Assembly (NCBI GenBank): GCA_003427395.1
Contig: BFEA01000656.1
Location: 573,615 to 612,226, forward strand
Reading direction: 5' to 3'
Length of the DNA: 38,612 nucleotides
Source: Chara braunii
Taxonomy: Eukaryota; Streptophyta; Charophyceae; Charales; Characeae
Position numbers and translations under genes: made by a program. The notes beneath the pieces were generated by a model that worked only from the letters and a program-made list of their open reading frames with translations, did no database searches and was not told where the DNA came from. Positions 20,331 through 30,250 of this stretch are shown in pieces; the first letter of the stretch is position 1, and each line of letters opens with the position of its first letter.

Positions 20331-20560
20331 ATGCCCTCGCTCCACCATTGTGCAAAATGTGATGTAAATGAATGAATCTTCCCGCTAAAACATGGAAGTA
20401 TACACCGCCATAGTTTTGTCTTTTGCGCATGTGCTGAGTAGTGCAGTCGGCCCAAAGGTAAGGTTCAGGGCATCGCCTCACCATTCTCGAAATTTGCAAA
20501 ATTGGAATGAACTTCTCGCTAGAACATGGCCAGATGCACCCGCCACATTTTTTGTCTTTC
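20331..20560 (+). repeat. Diverged tandem repeat, two units of about 135 bp
   Basis: The unit containing CTCC-ACCATTG...TGCAAAAT...AATGAATCTTCCCGCTAAAA and CATGG at 20335-20400 is repeated as TCACCATT...TGCAAAAT...AATGAACTTCTCGCTAGAA and CATGG at 20477-20528. Both are followed by a T-rich stretch with TTTTGTCTTT. Similarity is imperfect. Confidence 0.6.
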
Positions 20561-20727
20561 TTTCACATTTCGAGAGTGGTGTGGCGAGGCCCAGAGTCCA
20601 CGGTGGTCGATCTATGGTGGTGGAGGCGGGAGGAGTGAGAAAAGGGCCACCTCGCCTGTCTTGGTCCTTGCTCCCATTTGGCTGCGCTCTCGCGCCCTGC
20701 GCAGTACCCAGTGTGTTTGTGAGTAGT

Positions 20728-20842
20728 GTACCTGGTCTGGCCTATGGGCCACGACAGTATTTGGGACTTGCCTAGGATGTGTATGACTGTTTGAAGCGTT
20801 TTTGCAAGTATTGTACTAGGTCATGCCTATGGGCCACGACAA
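20728..20842 (+). repeat. Short direct repeat GCCTATGGGCCACGACA
   Basis: GCCTATGGGCCACGACA occurs at about 20740-20756 and 20825-20841, preceded by similar GTAC-T-GGTC sequence. It may be part of a terminal or leader region of the retroelement on the right. Confidence 0.7.
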
Positions 20843-21085
20843 TAGATAGGCCTTTCCTAGTGATGTTTGTAGTGAACCATGTACTGTACGTGACCCCGGG
20901 TAGCTAACGGCGGATTCTTTTGTTGTTGTTTTATTTTTTGTCCCAGGGCTAGGGGTATGTGTGGTCTGGTGAGTAGTCCAGTTGGGACTATGGCCTTTTG
21001 TACTGACGTGACAACGGGTGGTCAGAGTACTTATACTCTGCTTACGAGTAGCAACTCCTCTTTCAGGACAAACGCGGTACAACAT

Positions 21086-21105
21086 CGACATCTCCAGAGA
21101 TGTCG
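21086..21105. repeat. 9-bp perfect hairpin
   Basis: CGACATCTC and GAGATGTCG are separated by two bases. It lies about 75 bases before the hammerhead-like motif and may belong to the same structured leader. Confidence 0.7.
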
Positions 21106-21177
21106 ACGTGTAGTAGCGCGGAGGCGAGTGAGTGGTGGAAGCCTGGAAGGGTATATCGGGTTGTGAGTGGTGGGAAA

Positions 21178-21221
21178 CCCCTTGAAGAAGACTGCAAGGC
21201 GGCAGTCGAAACGCGTCGGGG
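21178..21221 (+). ncRNA. Hammerhead-ribozyme-like motif (degenerate)
   Basis: The order is CCCC (21178-21181), a CUGAUGA-like strand TTGAAGA (21182-21188), stem GACTGC/GCAGTC (21190-21195 with 21202-21207), GAAA (21208-21211), a very short third stem, GTC cleavage triplet (21215-21217), then GGGG (21218-21221) able to pair with CCCC. That is the hammerhead order with a minimal stem III, as found in the terminal repeats of Penelope-like elements. The first core strand differs from the consensus, so activity is doubtful. The GIY-YIG element 2 kb downstream supports the reading. Confidence 0.45.
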
Positions 21222-22025
21222 AGCCAATTCTTTTTTTTTTTATTAATTTTAAATTATCTGTTGGAAAACGGGTCCAACGTCCCCTGAGATACAATGTCAA
21301 ATTGGTAGATCGGCACGTGCTGGGAACCGGGCCCAGCGTCCCTCATGAAAATCCAATGACGCTACTGATCATATAAGATGATGATGATGATGATGATAAG
21401 AAAAAGCAATGAACGACATAAGCAAAGCCTGACCTCTCAATCCATAAGCAACTCCTAGTCTCCCCTAAACCAGATACAGCACTCCAGAAGTCGTATCATC
21501 CTAGCTAATACTGGTCATAGCTTTCGTGTTTTCACTGCCAAGACTATATCCGGCCCCTCAGGTTATCATGGCAGCCCCCCCTAGTTCGCCACTGGATTGC
21601 CTTCCTCCCTCGACGAATCCCCATACCTCTCTACCAGGCCTCGCGCTCCTGCCATAAACAGGTCACAGGGCAAAACACCCCAGCACCGGCCAGCGTCGTT
21701 CTGGCATCGGCAAACCAAGAGCACAAAACACCACAACTTTTTCTGATGTTGTTATACTTTGAATACTTTGACTACATTGGTGCAGACCTGTCTACTTTGA
21801 GCTTGTCATGTTGACTTGATCTTCGTGTGCATGTACGTTGTCTTGCGTGTACCACTATCCATTACATATTTTCAACTCACGTGTGAACTATCTCAGACGA
21901 GGCTTAGATGAGTGAGCACGGGCCTACTACGTAGGCTACATTTGGTCTACTATCTTGAGTTGACAATCTGTGTATTTTGACGGTTTCAAGCGTGGAGTGC
22001 CTCCATCGTAGCATCTTTTTCAAGT
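21222..22025. other. Leader or spacer before the zinc-knuckle ORF
   Basis: No gene is recognised. It contains a T-run (21231-21242), two similar GGGAACCGGGCCCAGCGTCC-type lines (21264-21280 and 21319-21340) and a short (GAT)n at 21376-21397. It may be the untranslated leader of the retroelement. Confidence 0.4.
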
Positions 22026-22890
22026 ATGGCGAGCGAGGAGCCGAGGGGCAACCAAGGCGGATATAACAATGGGGGAGGCGATCTTAATCAGGACCGGGAA
22101 CACGAACGAGATCGAGTTCGAGAGAGGGAATGTGAACCGGACCGTGATCACAATCGTGATCGGGACTCCGATCAAGAGTATGATCGAAACTGAGACCGAA
22201 GTCAGCGGGCGGCCGCTATGTTTCAAGTGTAACAAGTTTGGCCACTATGCTAATCAGTGTAGCTGGTTCGACGCACCGTCAACGTCAAATGATTCACATA
22301 GAGGACGTTCGTCGTCACCAAGACGCGACCATGTGAAGTCATCCTCATCCGACAAATCGCGTATCATGTCGAAGTTAGAGAAACTTGGACGCAATGTTGC
22401 AAGTTTGCAGGAGTACGTACAACTCGAACGATCAAAGAAGGACGAGAAGGAAGCCCGAAGGAAGGTGAAGGAATTAGCAAAGCAGCATGAGGAGGAGCAA
22501 AGGATGGAACACGAGCAGCGTTTTGCACGTAAGGCCGCCAAGGAGAAGAAAGCGGAAGAAAAGGAGTTGAAATTGGCCAAGAACTTGGATATGCAACTTT
22601 CTTTGACGATTGTCGAACTACGTGATGAGATTCGGCACAAATTGCAGAGGGTGATGACTGGTAAAGGCAAAGCAAAGACCTCTACCTGTACAAGCGGGAG
22701 CGGATCTAGCGGGGACAGCGATGGAGGGTCCGAAGATTTGAGTGCGCGTACCAAACAGCTGACAATCAGCGAGAAACGAAAGAGGGGGGCGGAGCCTGTT
22801 TTCGAAGACAGTTCACCTATGGTGGTCCCTCCTAAGCATACGCCTGCGAGGCATTCAGTGATCAAACCCATACGCGTGACCCCCGACTGA
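22026..22890 (+). pseudogene. Gag-like ORF1 with RD-repeats, zinc knuckle and coiled coil
   Basis: The likely start is ATG 22026 (MASEEPRGNQGGYN), which leads into an Arg-Asp/Glu repeat section (DREHERDRVRERE). That frame ends near 22190, and the rest is read in the next frame (22069-22890). It contains the CCHC knuckle CFKCNKFGHYANQC, a Ser-rich stretch and a Lys/Glu-rich coiled coil of about 100 residues, then a Ser/Gly linker. A further frame change near 22885 continues the protein to 23189 with a short helix-rich piece (LDAKALEAMCKNIGIEY) that recalls a SAP-like fold. It is probably a nucleic-acid-binding ORF1 protein. At least two frameshifts break it. Confidence 0.65.
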
Positions 22891-23261
22891 AGTCGCGGAC
22901 ACTGAAGGTAAAGTCCTCGAGCAAGACGAAACCCAAGAGCCGTCAAGCATCTAACCAGAAGATTCCAGCCGAGTCCGGGGAGTTGGGCCGCCTTCGATAC
23001 TTGGACTCAGTACGGCGTGATCTGATAGATCTAGATGCGAAAGCTCTGGAGGCAATGTGCAAGAACATCGGGATTGAATACCACGACAAAATGAATGCCC
23101 CCTTCAATATTACCGACCACAAGGCGGCGGTAGCATATGGCTCCGATCATGAATCAGAAGCTGCTGACAAGGTTCCGACCGAAGAATAAGTTGAGGCGGA
23201 TGATGATATTGTTGAAGGCACTGATGTCGAAGCCGAAGAAACTAGCCATTATTAAGGATAC
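22891..23261 (+). pseudogene. C-terminal continuation of ORF1 and linker
   Basis: In another frame 22895-23189 encodes a basic stretch, then GRLRYLDSVRRDLIDLDAKA and an acidic end (SDHESEAADKVPTEE). After one stop the same phase stays acidic up to 23252. It appears to be the shifted end of the ORF1 protein. Confidence 0.5.
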
Positions 23262-24406
23262 TTGACTCTGCGGCATCAATGCGTATATTTGTGTAATGTT
23301 CGAAAGCAGTTAGACTCGGTTGATCACACCGTTGAAGTCGTCCTACGACTGATTATCGTCAAATTGACGTTGCTGGGTGGTGGTCTTCGTTGGTGTCGAA
23401 AATATTTAAACTCCTGGATTCGCCTGTTTGAGCTATTCGGGATCTCCTTCTTGGAGAAACCAAATTGCGTATACGCTGGCGTATCTCTTTTCTGCAAATC
23501 GCATTATATTGGTAAGACTACTCGCTTGGTCAACGTGCGTTGGCGCGAGCATCTATATGCATGTAAACATCGTAATCAATCGTATTTCTACAGATGGCTG
23601 GCATGCTTTGGCTTTGAGAGATATGTACTGATACCGATCGATAGATCTAACGCACAAGAGCTCAATACTTTAGAAGCGTTTTACATTCGTCAGTGGTCTC
23701 CGACTCTCCGTTCCTTAACTCGTCTGGTACACGTCGCGGTAGACGAAAACGTAAGAGTTGTCCACCAGGGAAGAAGGAACGCTGTCGGGGGCAATCTCCG
23801 ACGACTGATGTGTGTTCTCGTGCACTTAAACCCATTAGTGTTCGAAGAAAGAATCAGGACACCAAGACTGTACGTGTGCATGATTTGCTGGTATCAACCT
23901 TTGAAAGTAAGGAAACGAGATTTTACCAGTATTTCTCCGGTGGCATTGCTTGGACTGATACCTGGCATTGAATTGTTAAGGACTTTGGGAAGTCCACTGT
24001 TCAATTTGGAGGCTGCAATTGCAATTTGGGTGAATGTAAGAACGCTTTTGAGGGAAGTGGTAAATTTGACTTCCTGTTTTTACGTAGATGGCGACCGACT
24101 AGCGCCCCATACAAAGGAATTTTGGTTTCCATACTACATAACCCGAAGAGATTGGATTTTATTTGGACTTGGCGAATCAATAATCTGTTGAAATTGTACA
24201 ATGTTGTTGAGGAATTTAGTCGAGAATCTACTCGACGTTATCTACGTCGTCTTCTAAGTCGTATTTTTCGGGTCAGGCATGAAATTTGTATTAGCTCTGA
24301 TTTGACGGTTCGAGTTGGTTTCAACGATCGTATTAAGCTAACCAAAGTTCGGAAGGTGATTAACGACCAACTGATGAATTGTCCCCCGTCGCCCCATGCT
24401 ACGTAG
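23262..24406 (+). pseudogene. GIY-YIG endonuclease ORF
   Basis: A GIY-YIG nuclease nicks DNA for target-primed insertion in Penelope-like elements. The core reads CVYAGVSLFCKSHYIGKTTR, then VRWREHLYACK, and later ALNTLEAFYIRQW-like sequence (QELNTLEAFYIRQW). It shows the expected Y..(10)..YIG, Arg and His in R-W-R-E-H, and the Glu of LEAFYI. After about 23690 homology continues in the next frame through a basic, Cys-rich section (CNCNLGECK) with one TGA at 23969-23971, to 24406. So the protein continued beyond the nuclease but is frameshifted. No RT box follows. Confidence 0.75.
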
Positions 24407-25197
24407 CGTTGCCGGCCTTGATGATCCCCGTCGGCACGATACGCTATTGCCCGCTCGCTGCTACGTAGCGCCGCCTGCTGCGCTATCTACTCTGCCCACG
24501 GCTGCCCGGTGTTGGCCGACCGGACCCACGCCTGTCACTCATTGGTGCCCGTAGGGGGAGGGGACCAGAGGGTAGGCACAGTGACTGGCCTGTCGGAGAA
24601 GCCCGACCCTGATGCTACCGGCTGACCCCTGACCGGTACCGCCCACCTGCCGTAGCAGGCATCGCACCTGCTGGCTGGTGCGGCTCCCGCACGTCCCCTT
24701 ATTGGAGGCTTTGGGCACGAGCGTGGCTACTGGGGGTTCCCTCTGGATACAACACACCCCCGCGTGACCTCCCCGGACCCGAAACGTAGGTTATATATGT
24801 TCAGCATTACTGACCCTTTTTCCTCAAGTACACTTTTACAAACTCAAGCCTTGACCGTGCCGTGTTTCTCAGCGACGATGTGGTAAGGAGGCTCTCGCCA
24901 GCATCCCGAACCCGCGGACCCTTCGCGCCACTCCCACGCTCCCGCGTCGTCGCTCGCTTACCTCAATTCCTGAATCTCCCTGCCGAAAGTCCGGCGCTGT
25001 AATCGCTAGTGTTAGGTCCAGGGTTGGGCCTAGCTTTGTCGGACATCTAGATAAGCTGACACTTGCACGACGCGCAGGTCTACCGAAGCCTATACAAAAG
25101 TCACCTTGTTGTCGATGTCGTTCTCTGCACATGCGCATGGGTCACAGGCAAGCACATCAATCACCAAAACATAATCTTTTTAATCCTAGCCTAATCA
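24407..25197. other. GC-rich unassigned sequence after the GIY-YIG ORF
   Basis: No clear gene. GCTACGTAGCG, a palindrome, occurs twice (about 24398 and 24460). Composition is more GC-rich than the flanking ORF, which suggests a junction with a different repeat near 24406. Confidence 0.4.
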
Positions 25198-25222
25198 NAA
25201 NAAAAAAAAAAAAAAAAAAAAA
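25198..25222. repeat. Poly-A run with two Ns
   Basis: Ns at 25198 and 25201 are set in an A-run of about 22 bases. It may be the 3' tail of an upstream plus-strand retroelement or a contig join. Confidence 0.7.
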
Positions 25223-25512
25223 TTTGGTCGGCGACCGCGACGACTCTTCAATCATCAACAATTAAAAGGATCACGCGCGTCTGAATTTCGCGCGTCCACA
25301 CACTCTTTATTTCAGCCAACCATCAGCCGCATAGACAACGAACACTGCCGCGACTCGCGCGGTATATTCAAACTTTAAACTAAACTTATTTTCTGTCGCT
25401 TGCAAAAAAACAGGGCGGATACTCTTGTAAGGGTATTCGCGCCGACCACGTGCCACTTACCGTAAGATAAGAGTGTGAAAGTCATTCAAATGTGGCATTC
25501 GTGGGCTTTATT
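25223..25512. other. 3' flank of element 2, no LTR recognised
   Basis: The stretch left of ORF C2 should hold the PPT and 3' LTR of element 2. I find no match to 33953-36302 here. A short inverted repeat (GGATACTCTTGTAAGGGTATTCGC) sits at about 25418-25440. The LTR may be deleted, diverged or lost at the N-marked join. Confidence 0.45.
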
Positions 25513-26166
25513 CTAAACATTCCCGAGGAAGGGCAGTCTGATAACAGGCGGAGAAGGTGGTGGATGCGCTTGGGGAAGGGGAAGTATGAAGTGGCGAATT
25601 TCCCTATCACTGGCGGGGATCCGGGTGTAGTGGATGGTGCGGTGGATGCGGGGGAATCGAGGATGTTCCCGTTGATGAGGGAGAGAGGCGAGATAGTTGG
25701 GGTAAAGAGTGGAGAGGGTGCGGGGGATAGCAGAGTCGAAGCTTTCGTAGTTTTCACAGGCAGGGATTGTGCCCGAGATAATGTAGTAAACGTCTATATT
25801 ATTATTTTCCCACCAGGTCAAACTGAAGAGAAGGACGTGGAGGGGGAAGGATGCGACGAAGGAGCGGGTGGTAGCATCCGGGGCGACGGTGACGATAAGG
25901 CGGGTGGCATAAAACTGGTAGAAGAGAGAGGGCGGGAAGGGGCACCATCCATCAGGGAACGGCGGTCGACCCAGAAGTTGGTGGGGGGTGAGGAAGTCAA
26001 GGGGATAACAGGATAACGACCGGGGACGAAGCCCGATCGCCCGCATTTCCACGAAGACGAAGAGTGGGTCGGGATGGTCGAGAAGACGGAGCCGGTGATT
26101 CGCTCCTTCTGCGGCGTCGGCTCCGTGATCCCTCTGTCGCGGCTCCATTTCCTTCAGATTCTTCAC
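25513..26166 (-). CDS. ORF C of element 2
   Basis: The predicted protein has 217 residues. MRAIGLRPRSLSCYPLDFLT, then VYYIISGTIPACE and YLASLPHQ align with ORF C of element 1. The frame is open, and it overlaps the tail of ORF B2 as in element 1. It survives intact while pol has decayed. Unknown function. Confidence 0.55.
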   Translation of the reverse strand: MKNLKEMEPRQRDHGADAAEGANHRLRLLDHPDPLFVFVEMRAIGLRPRSLSCYPLDFLTPHQLLGRPPFPDGWCPFPPSLFYQFYATRLIVTVAPDATTRSFVASFPLHVLLFSLTWWENNNIDVYYIISGTIPACENYESFDSAIPRTLSTLYPNYLASLPHQREHPRFPRIHRTIHYTRIPASDREIRHFILPLPQAHPPPSPPVIRLPFLGNV

Positions 26167-26169
26167 GCA

Positions 26170-26470
26170 GCGACTCCGGATTTAGCGATGGATCGCCTAG
26201 CAGCAGCTGTCTTGGCGGCCTTTCGGGTTCTTCAACTGGTCGCTTGCCCTCTGCTCTCTCCCGCCTTCGCTGAGCTTTGGCTTCCTCTTCCTCTTGGCTT
26301 CCCGTGGGACGGCTACTCGGCTCTCCCGATCCACTTGCCTCTTCCTCCTCCTCTGACCTAATGTAGTCGGGATCGTCCCGATCAGTGTCCGATTCTTCTT
26401 CCTCTGACTCCTTTCCTTCTTCTTCTTCTTCTTCTTTTTCTTCTTCTTCTTATTTCTTCTTCTTCTTCTT

Positions 26471-26501
<31 letters not shown>

Positions 26502-27110
26502 ACCGACTTCTATTGCGTTTCCTCGCTGGATAAAGGGGTCCCACAATATGAGATCGGTGACGCCAATCTCGAGATAGAGGCTCGGGGACGGGTAAAGGCA
26601 GTTGTCTCCGTCCAGCTCCGTACATGTGGACCACATCAGATGTGGCGCAAGCGTGCGAGTGAGCACGTCTGTCCCCGGCTTCTCGTCACACCTTGACAGG
26701 ATGTCGAGAGGTAAATCGTCCACCAGCTGCGCCAAAAACACCAACAACTCATCCGTGATTGCTTCGAGGTGGCCTTCTGCCACCTTGCCAAATAATATCC
26801 CCAGCAAGTCTCCCTCCGTACTTGTCCGCCAAGCCTGCACGATCAGCAGTTCCACCTCGTCGTCCTGAACCTCACCCCCTTCAGCTTCTGGGGCTGGCTC
26901 TGCCCAGTGCAACAACGCGTACACCAAACAAAAGTTGAGCCCTGCGTAAGCGTCCCACCACTAGTTCCACTTGTCTTCGTCCAAGATCAGTACGCTGAGC
27001 TCCCGGATCCGGAAAGAGAGGAGGGGATCGATAGCAGATTGCCATAACGTGGGGAGATCAGACGGGAGGTTGAAGAGGGAGAGACGATGACGGTTGATTG
27101 GGGCCGCGCA
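26170..27110 (-). pseudogene. ORF B of element 2, interrupted
   Basis: The core (VELLIVQAWRTSTEGDLLGI, LFGKV, ELLVFLAQLVDDL) is open at 26499-26927. The N-terminal part extends to about 27110 with one TAG (WN*WWDAYAGLNFCL). A TAA at 26499-26501 stops the core directly before a (GAA)n stretch that would encode poly-Glu in the same frame. After that the same phase continues with an acidic section and then Arg runs (SRSRRRRRSE) near 26090. Domain order equals ORF B1. Confidence 0.6.
26416..26500 (-). repeat. (GAA)n microsatellite in ORF B2
   Basis: A nearly pure TTC/GAA run of about 85 bases lies in the frame of the acidic region of ORF B2, encoding poly-Glu. Element 1 has a mixed Asp/Glu tract at the same place and no pure microsatellite. 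Confidence 0.9.
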
Positions 27111-27569
27111 AAAGGAAGGAGCTCCGTAGAAAGATCTCTGGTGCGCTACTGGAGGTGCAGAGTCGGAGGTCTATATCGTTCAATGCCACGATCCTCTCCC
27201 CCGACCGAGCCAGCAACTCGATCCACGTGGCCGTGATTTCCGCGGCCCAACCCCGCAACTGCAGATAGATGTCCGGATGAATCGCTGAGTGTATCGTCGT
27301 GATATCCCCCGAAAAAGCGACGATGACAGATATGTGGCTAACGTCGGGCGAGGATAGGCGCTGGAAGGCCGAAATCTCGGCCAATACACGCGCCGGCCCT
27401 GCGTGTTCAAAGCGGAACTCTGCTGCTGCGTGGATGGCTGTTGTGCTGAAGAAGGCTGCGAATCGAAGGAGATCGGGACTCAACCGAGGTCGCTGCACCT
27501 ACCGAATTATCGGTATACGCCCCATCGGGGTCATCAGTTGCTCGTTGATCACCTGCTCCGTCGAAAAGC
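27058..27569 (-). pseudogene. ORF A of element 2, cut at its start by a MITE
   Basis: The body (PRLSPDLLRFAAFF, EFRFEHAG, VAFSGDIT, WAAEITATWIELL) aligns with ORF A1. A TAG replaces a Gln codon shortly after the start (VQRP, about 27499). The MITE at 27574-27870 sits within the start codon region, with its 4-base target duplication including the ATG. Confidence 0.65.
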
Positions 27570-27573
27570 TCAT

Positions 27574-27870
27574 AACTGACATTTCGTTAAAACTGACATT
27601 TTTTCCTAAATTCACGAAATTGAGCGTACCAAAAAACAACATTTTTTAGTGTTTTTTTGTCCCCATGACGTCGGATGATCAGATCATCGGGTGTCGTGGC
27701 GACTCCCGATGATCTGACCATCGGATGTATGTTAACAGTACTTTACGTTGAGGTACATCAGATGGACAAAGTGAGGATAACCACTTTCTCACCCGATGAG
27801 CAATGAAATTTTGACTAAGTCCACTTTCGTGAATTTAAAAAAAAATGTCAGTTTTAACGAAATGTCAATT
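27574..27870. mobile_element. 297-bp MITE with 46-bp terminal inverted repeats
   Basis: The left end AACTGACATTTCGTTAAAAC and its continuation to 27619 match the reverse complement of 27825-27870 with few differences. The flanks are TCAT on both sides (27570-27573 and 27871-27874), a 4-base target duplication. Removing the insert and one TCAT restores the arrangement seen in element 1. A second perfect-looking hairpin lies inside (27671-27691 with 27705-27725). No transposase is encoded. Superfamily is not assigned. Confidence 0.9.
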
Positions 27871-27999
27871 TCATGGCGATGGAGGCGGAGTCGAAGACGA
27901 TGGTTGGGAGAGAGAAGGGGATTCTAGGTAGTCGTCGTCCTCTGCTTGACCGAGGGACGATGCAGATGATGGAGGAGAAGGAGAAGAGGGGAGAGGAAG

Positions 28000-29100
28000 A
28001 AGGTAGGACACATGTCGAATGATCGGACGAGCCGATCAACTCCCCGACACCTCTGGCGCAAGCCGCACCGTGTTCACCCCGTTGGGACCGAGCTCGACTA
28101 CGCGAAATCCCCCGAAGAATCGTGGCGCTAGCTTGCCTTGGCGAGCACATTTCCTCACCTGCACGATGTCCCTTAATTTATATTGGGGTCGGGGTCCAGC
28201 GTTCCCATTCCGGGCCTCGTAACTCCTGACTTATCTCCCATGGGCCATTTCTGTCATTCGTTGTCTTTTTCGGGCCAATTGGGGGAGGACCCTTTCCACC
28301 AGTTTTAGGTGGCGTTGGGCCTTATTCTTAACCGTTGCCATAGTGGTTCATCGTGGAAGGGCCGTTTCATCATTTAGACTTGATAGGGCGACGCAGGGTA
28401 GGCTATTGGTCCGTAGTTGGAAGGGGGTCAAGCCCGTGGATTCGTGGGGCGTCCCCCGGTGGATAGCTAGGATATGGTCCACGATATCGGGCCAAGGCCT
28501 CGTGTCATTTGCCTGTGATATTGCGTTGCAAAGCGGTCTTAATCACTCGATTAGAGTTTTTCACCAGTCCGTTAGATTGCGACATGTGGGGACCAGTATT
28601 GCGGATAGAGACACCATGTAAGACTAGATTCCTCAAGACTTCTCCTCTAAATTTTGCCCCATTGTCCGTTAGGATCTCCTCCATGTCTTTGTGCATCCCG
28701 AGAAAACGGTTGACGTATCGCACGATTTCGGCCGCCTGTCGCGTCTTGCATAGATACGCCTCGATCCATTTCGAAAAGTGGTCCACGAATACCAACAAAA
28801 GGAATACTCACAACTATTCGGTCCAGGGGATACAACAATATCGATGGTATCCATACTAACCCTCCGGAATCGTCGTTCGACTACTGTAGGCACTATCGAC
28901 CTAGGTGGTTGAATTGGCGTTTTGTCATCGGCGCAGACCTAACAATTTCGGACGATGAATTTAACATCGTCGCGAATGTTGGACCAATACCACTCATTTT
29001 TGTCAATCGCTGCCTCCGTGATTCGGATGGCGAAATGGGCCGCCGTTTCCTCGTGGGCTGACTTAACCCAGTCATACCTTACGAATGGATGCGAGACAGA
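28000..29100 (-). pseudogene. int: Integrase of element 2, inactive
   Basis: The zinc domain (RYDWVKSAHEETAAHF, RNC-stop-VC) is at about 28930-29100, with a TAG between the two Cys. The core (28505-28798) has VDHFSKWIEAY and TDNGAKF, but the catalytic Glu position reads NGLVKNSNRV, with Lys in place of Glu. The C-terminal domain (KLAPRFFGGFRVVELGPNG) is readable at about 28060-28140. Several frame changes occur. It cannot be active. Confidence 0.85.
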
Positions 29101-29586
29101 CATCCAAGTCCCGCTCCCGTCCATTTTTCGTTTTTCTAACCGTCCCTCATTCCATCGGTAATCCCGAGCTCTCTCATTGGCCCGTCCCCGATCTTCCCTT
29201 GTGAAATCTCGGAGGGGGTTCAAGACGACATTTGTCCACACTTCGGCCCTTCTAAACTGTCGGGTCTTTCCTAGCCCTTTGGACGTGGCTTCGAGAAATC
29301 GAGCCTTCGTCGGGATTTTATCAGTGCGACAAAGAGGACACAACCAGGGTTTGTCCACATTTCAGTACTATATACAGGAACCATGGGCTCGGGAAACACA
29401 TCGTTGACAATCTACCCACTCGACATAGCCTTCTCCGCTCGGTCGCATAGGGACCGAGTAGACTCTCGAAATTGCTTCACAAAAATGGAAAAATTTGTCA
29501 GGTAGGGAGGAGAAGGAGGAGGATGAGAGAGGAGAAAGGGGACCTTCGGAATTACCTCCACACCCCATCGCCATCGTGTCAATCAC
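29100..29586 (-). pseudogene. PHD finger region of element 2, split
   Basis: The first half is at 29368-29586 (SSLPDKFFHFC, then YVEWVDCQRCVSRAHGSC) and ends at a stop. The second half (KPWLCPLCRTDKIPTKARF) continues in another frame from about 29358 and runs on into the integrase zinc domain. The Cys/His pattern matches element 1 except that the first Cys is replaced by Phe. The open link from WLCPLC to the integrase zinc domain shows that the finger was part of Pol. Confidence 0.65.
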
Positions 29587-30250
29587 CCCTTAGGAGCTCG
29601 AGGATGGATGGCCACCTGTCCGTATGAGCGCTCGTTGGTTGGTTCTGGTTCCTTCCACGGGGTAATTTCTTCACCTCTGGCCACCTTGTCAGGTCGATGC
29701 AGTCGTGTCAAGCCGTCAGCGTTCCCGTGCTTCTCCGTCTTCCGATAGACAATATCGAAGTCGTACTCTTGCAACCGTACCGCCCAACGTCCAATCATAC
29801 TCGTGTAGTTGGTGAGCCTCTTGAGGGTCGGCAAGGGCTCATAATCCGTGACAAGGAGGAACTTCTGTCCGTAGAGATACGGATGGAAATGTTGAATTCT
29901 TCAAACTACTGCGTAACACTTTTCCTGAGGAGCTAAGTCGTTTCTTCTTTCGTCAGGCAGTGTTCGAAAAGCGTACTCAATGACGTGTTCGCGACTGTCT
30001 TTCCCCTTCTAAGCTAGAATAGCGGAGATCGCTTCAGGCTGCCAATCTATAATGAGTATGAACTGCTTTTGCGGGTCTGGCCGGATCAAAATAGGCTCAG
30101 TAACCAGGGCCTCCTTCAAAGTAACAAAGGTCCGCTCGCACTCAGTGTTCCGCCATAGGGGCTGGTCCTTGTGCAAAAGATTCGTTAGAGGTCGTGCGAT
30201 CGCCGCAAAACCCTTGATAAATCTGCGGTAGTATGACGCCAGTCCCAAAA
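29583..30250 (-). pseudogene. RNase H and RT connection of element 2
   Basis: 30009-30248 holds the connection region (MGLASYYRRFIKGFAAIARP, then LLHKDQPL) and the start of RNase H. 29583-29834 holds its end (IGRWAVRLQEYDFDIVYRK, NADGLTRLHRPDKV). The middle is frameshifted between about 29840 and 30010. The stop of RNase H at 29583 overlaps the start of the PHD frame. Confidence 0.8.

Larger units (their letters stand above)
21086..24406 (+). mobile_element. Decayed GIY-YIG retroelement, Penelope-like (borders uncertain)
   Basis: A structured leader with a hammerhead-like motif, a zinc-knuckle/coiled-coil ORF and a GIY-YIG endonuclease ORF lie in the same direction. GIY-YIG plus hammerhead is the combination known from Penelope-like elements. 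In the permuted green-lineage clade the endonuclease is N-terminal to RT, which would fit the order here, with RT lost or lying beyond a truncation at about 24406. No RT motif is visible in the window, so the class remains an inference. Confidence 0.45.

Noticed and set aside
26385-26696. Plus-strand Ser/Phe-rich frame
   Set aside because: It is the reverse reading of the GAA microsatellite in ORF B2.
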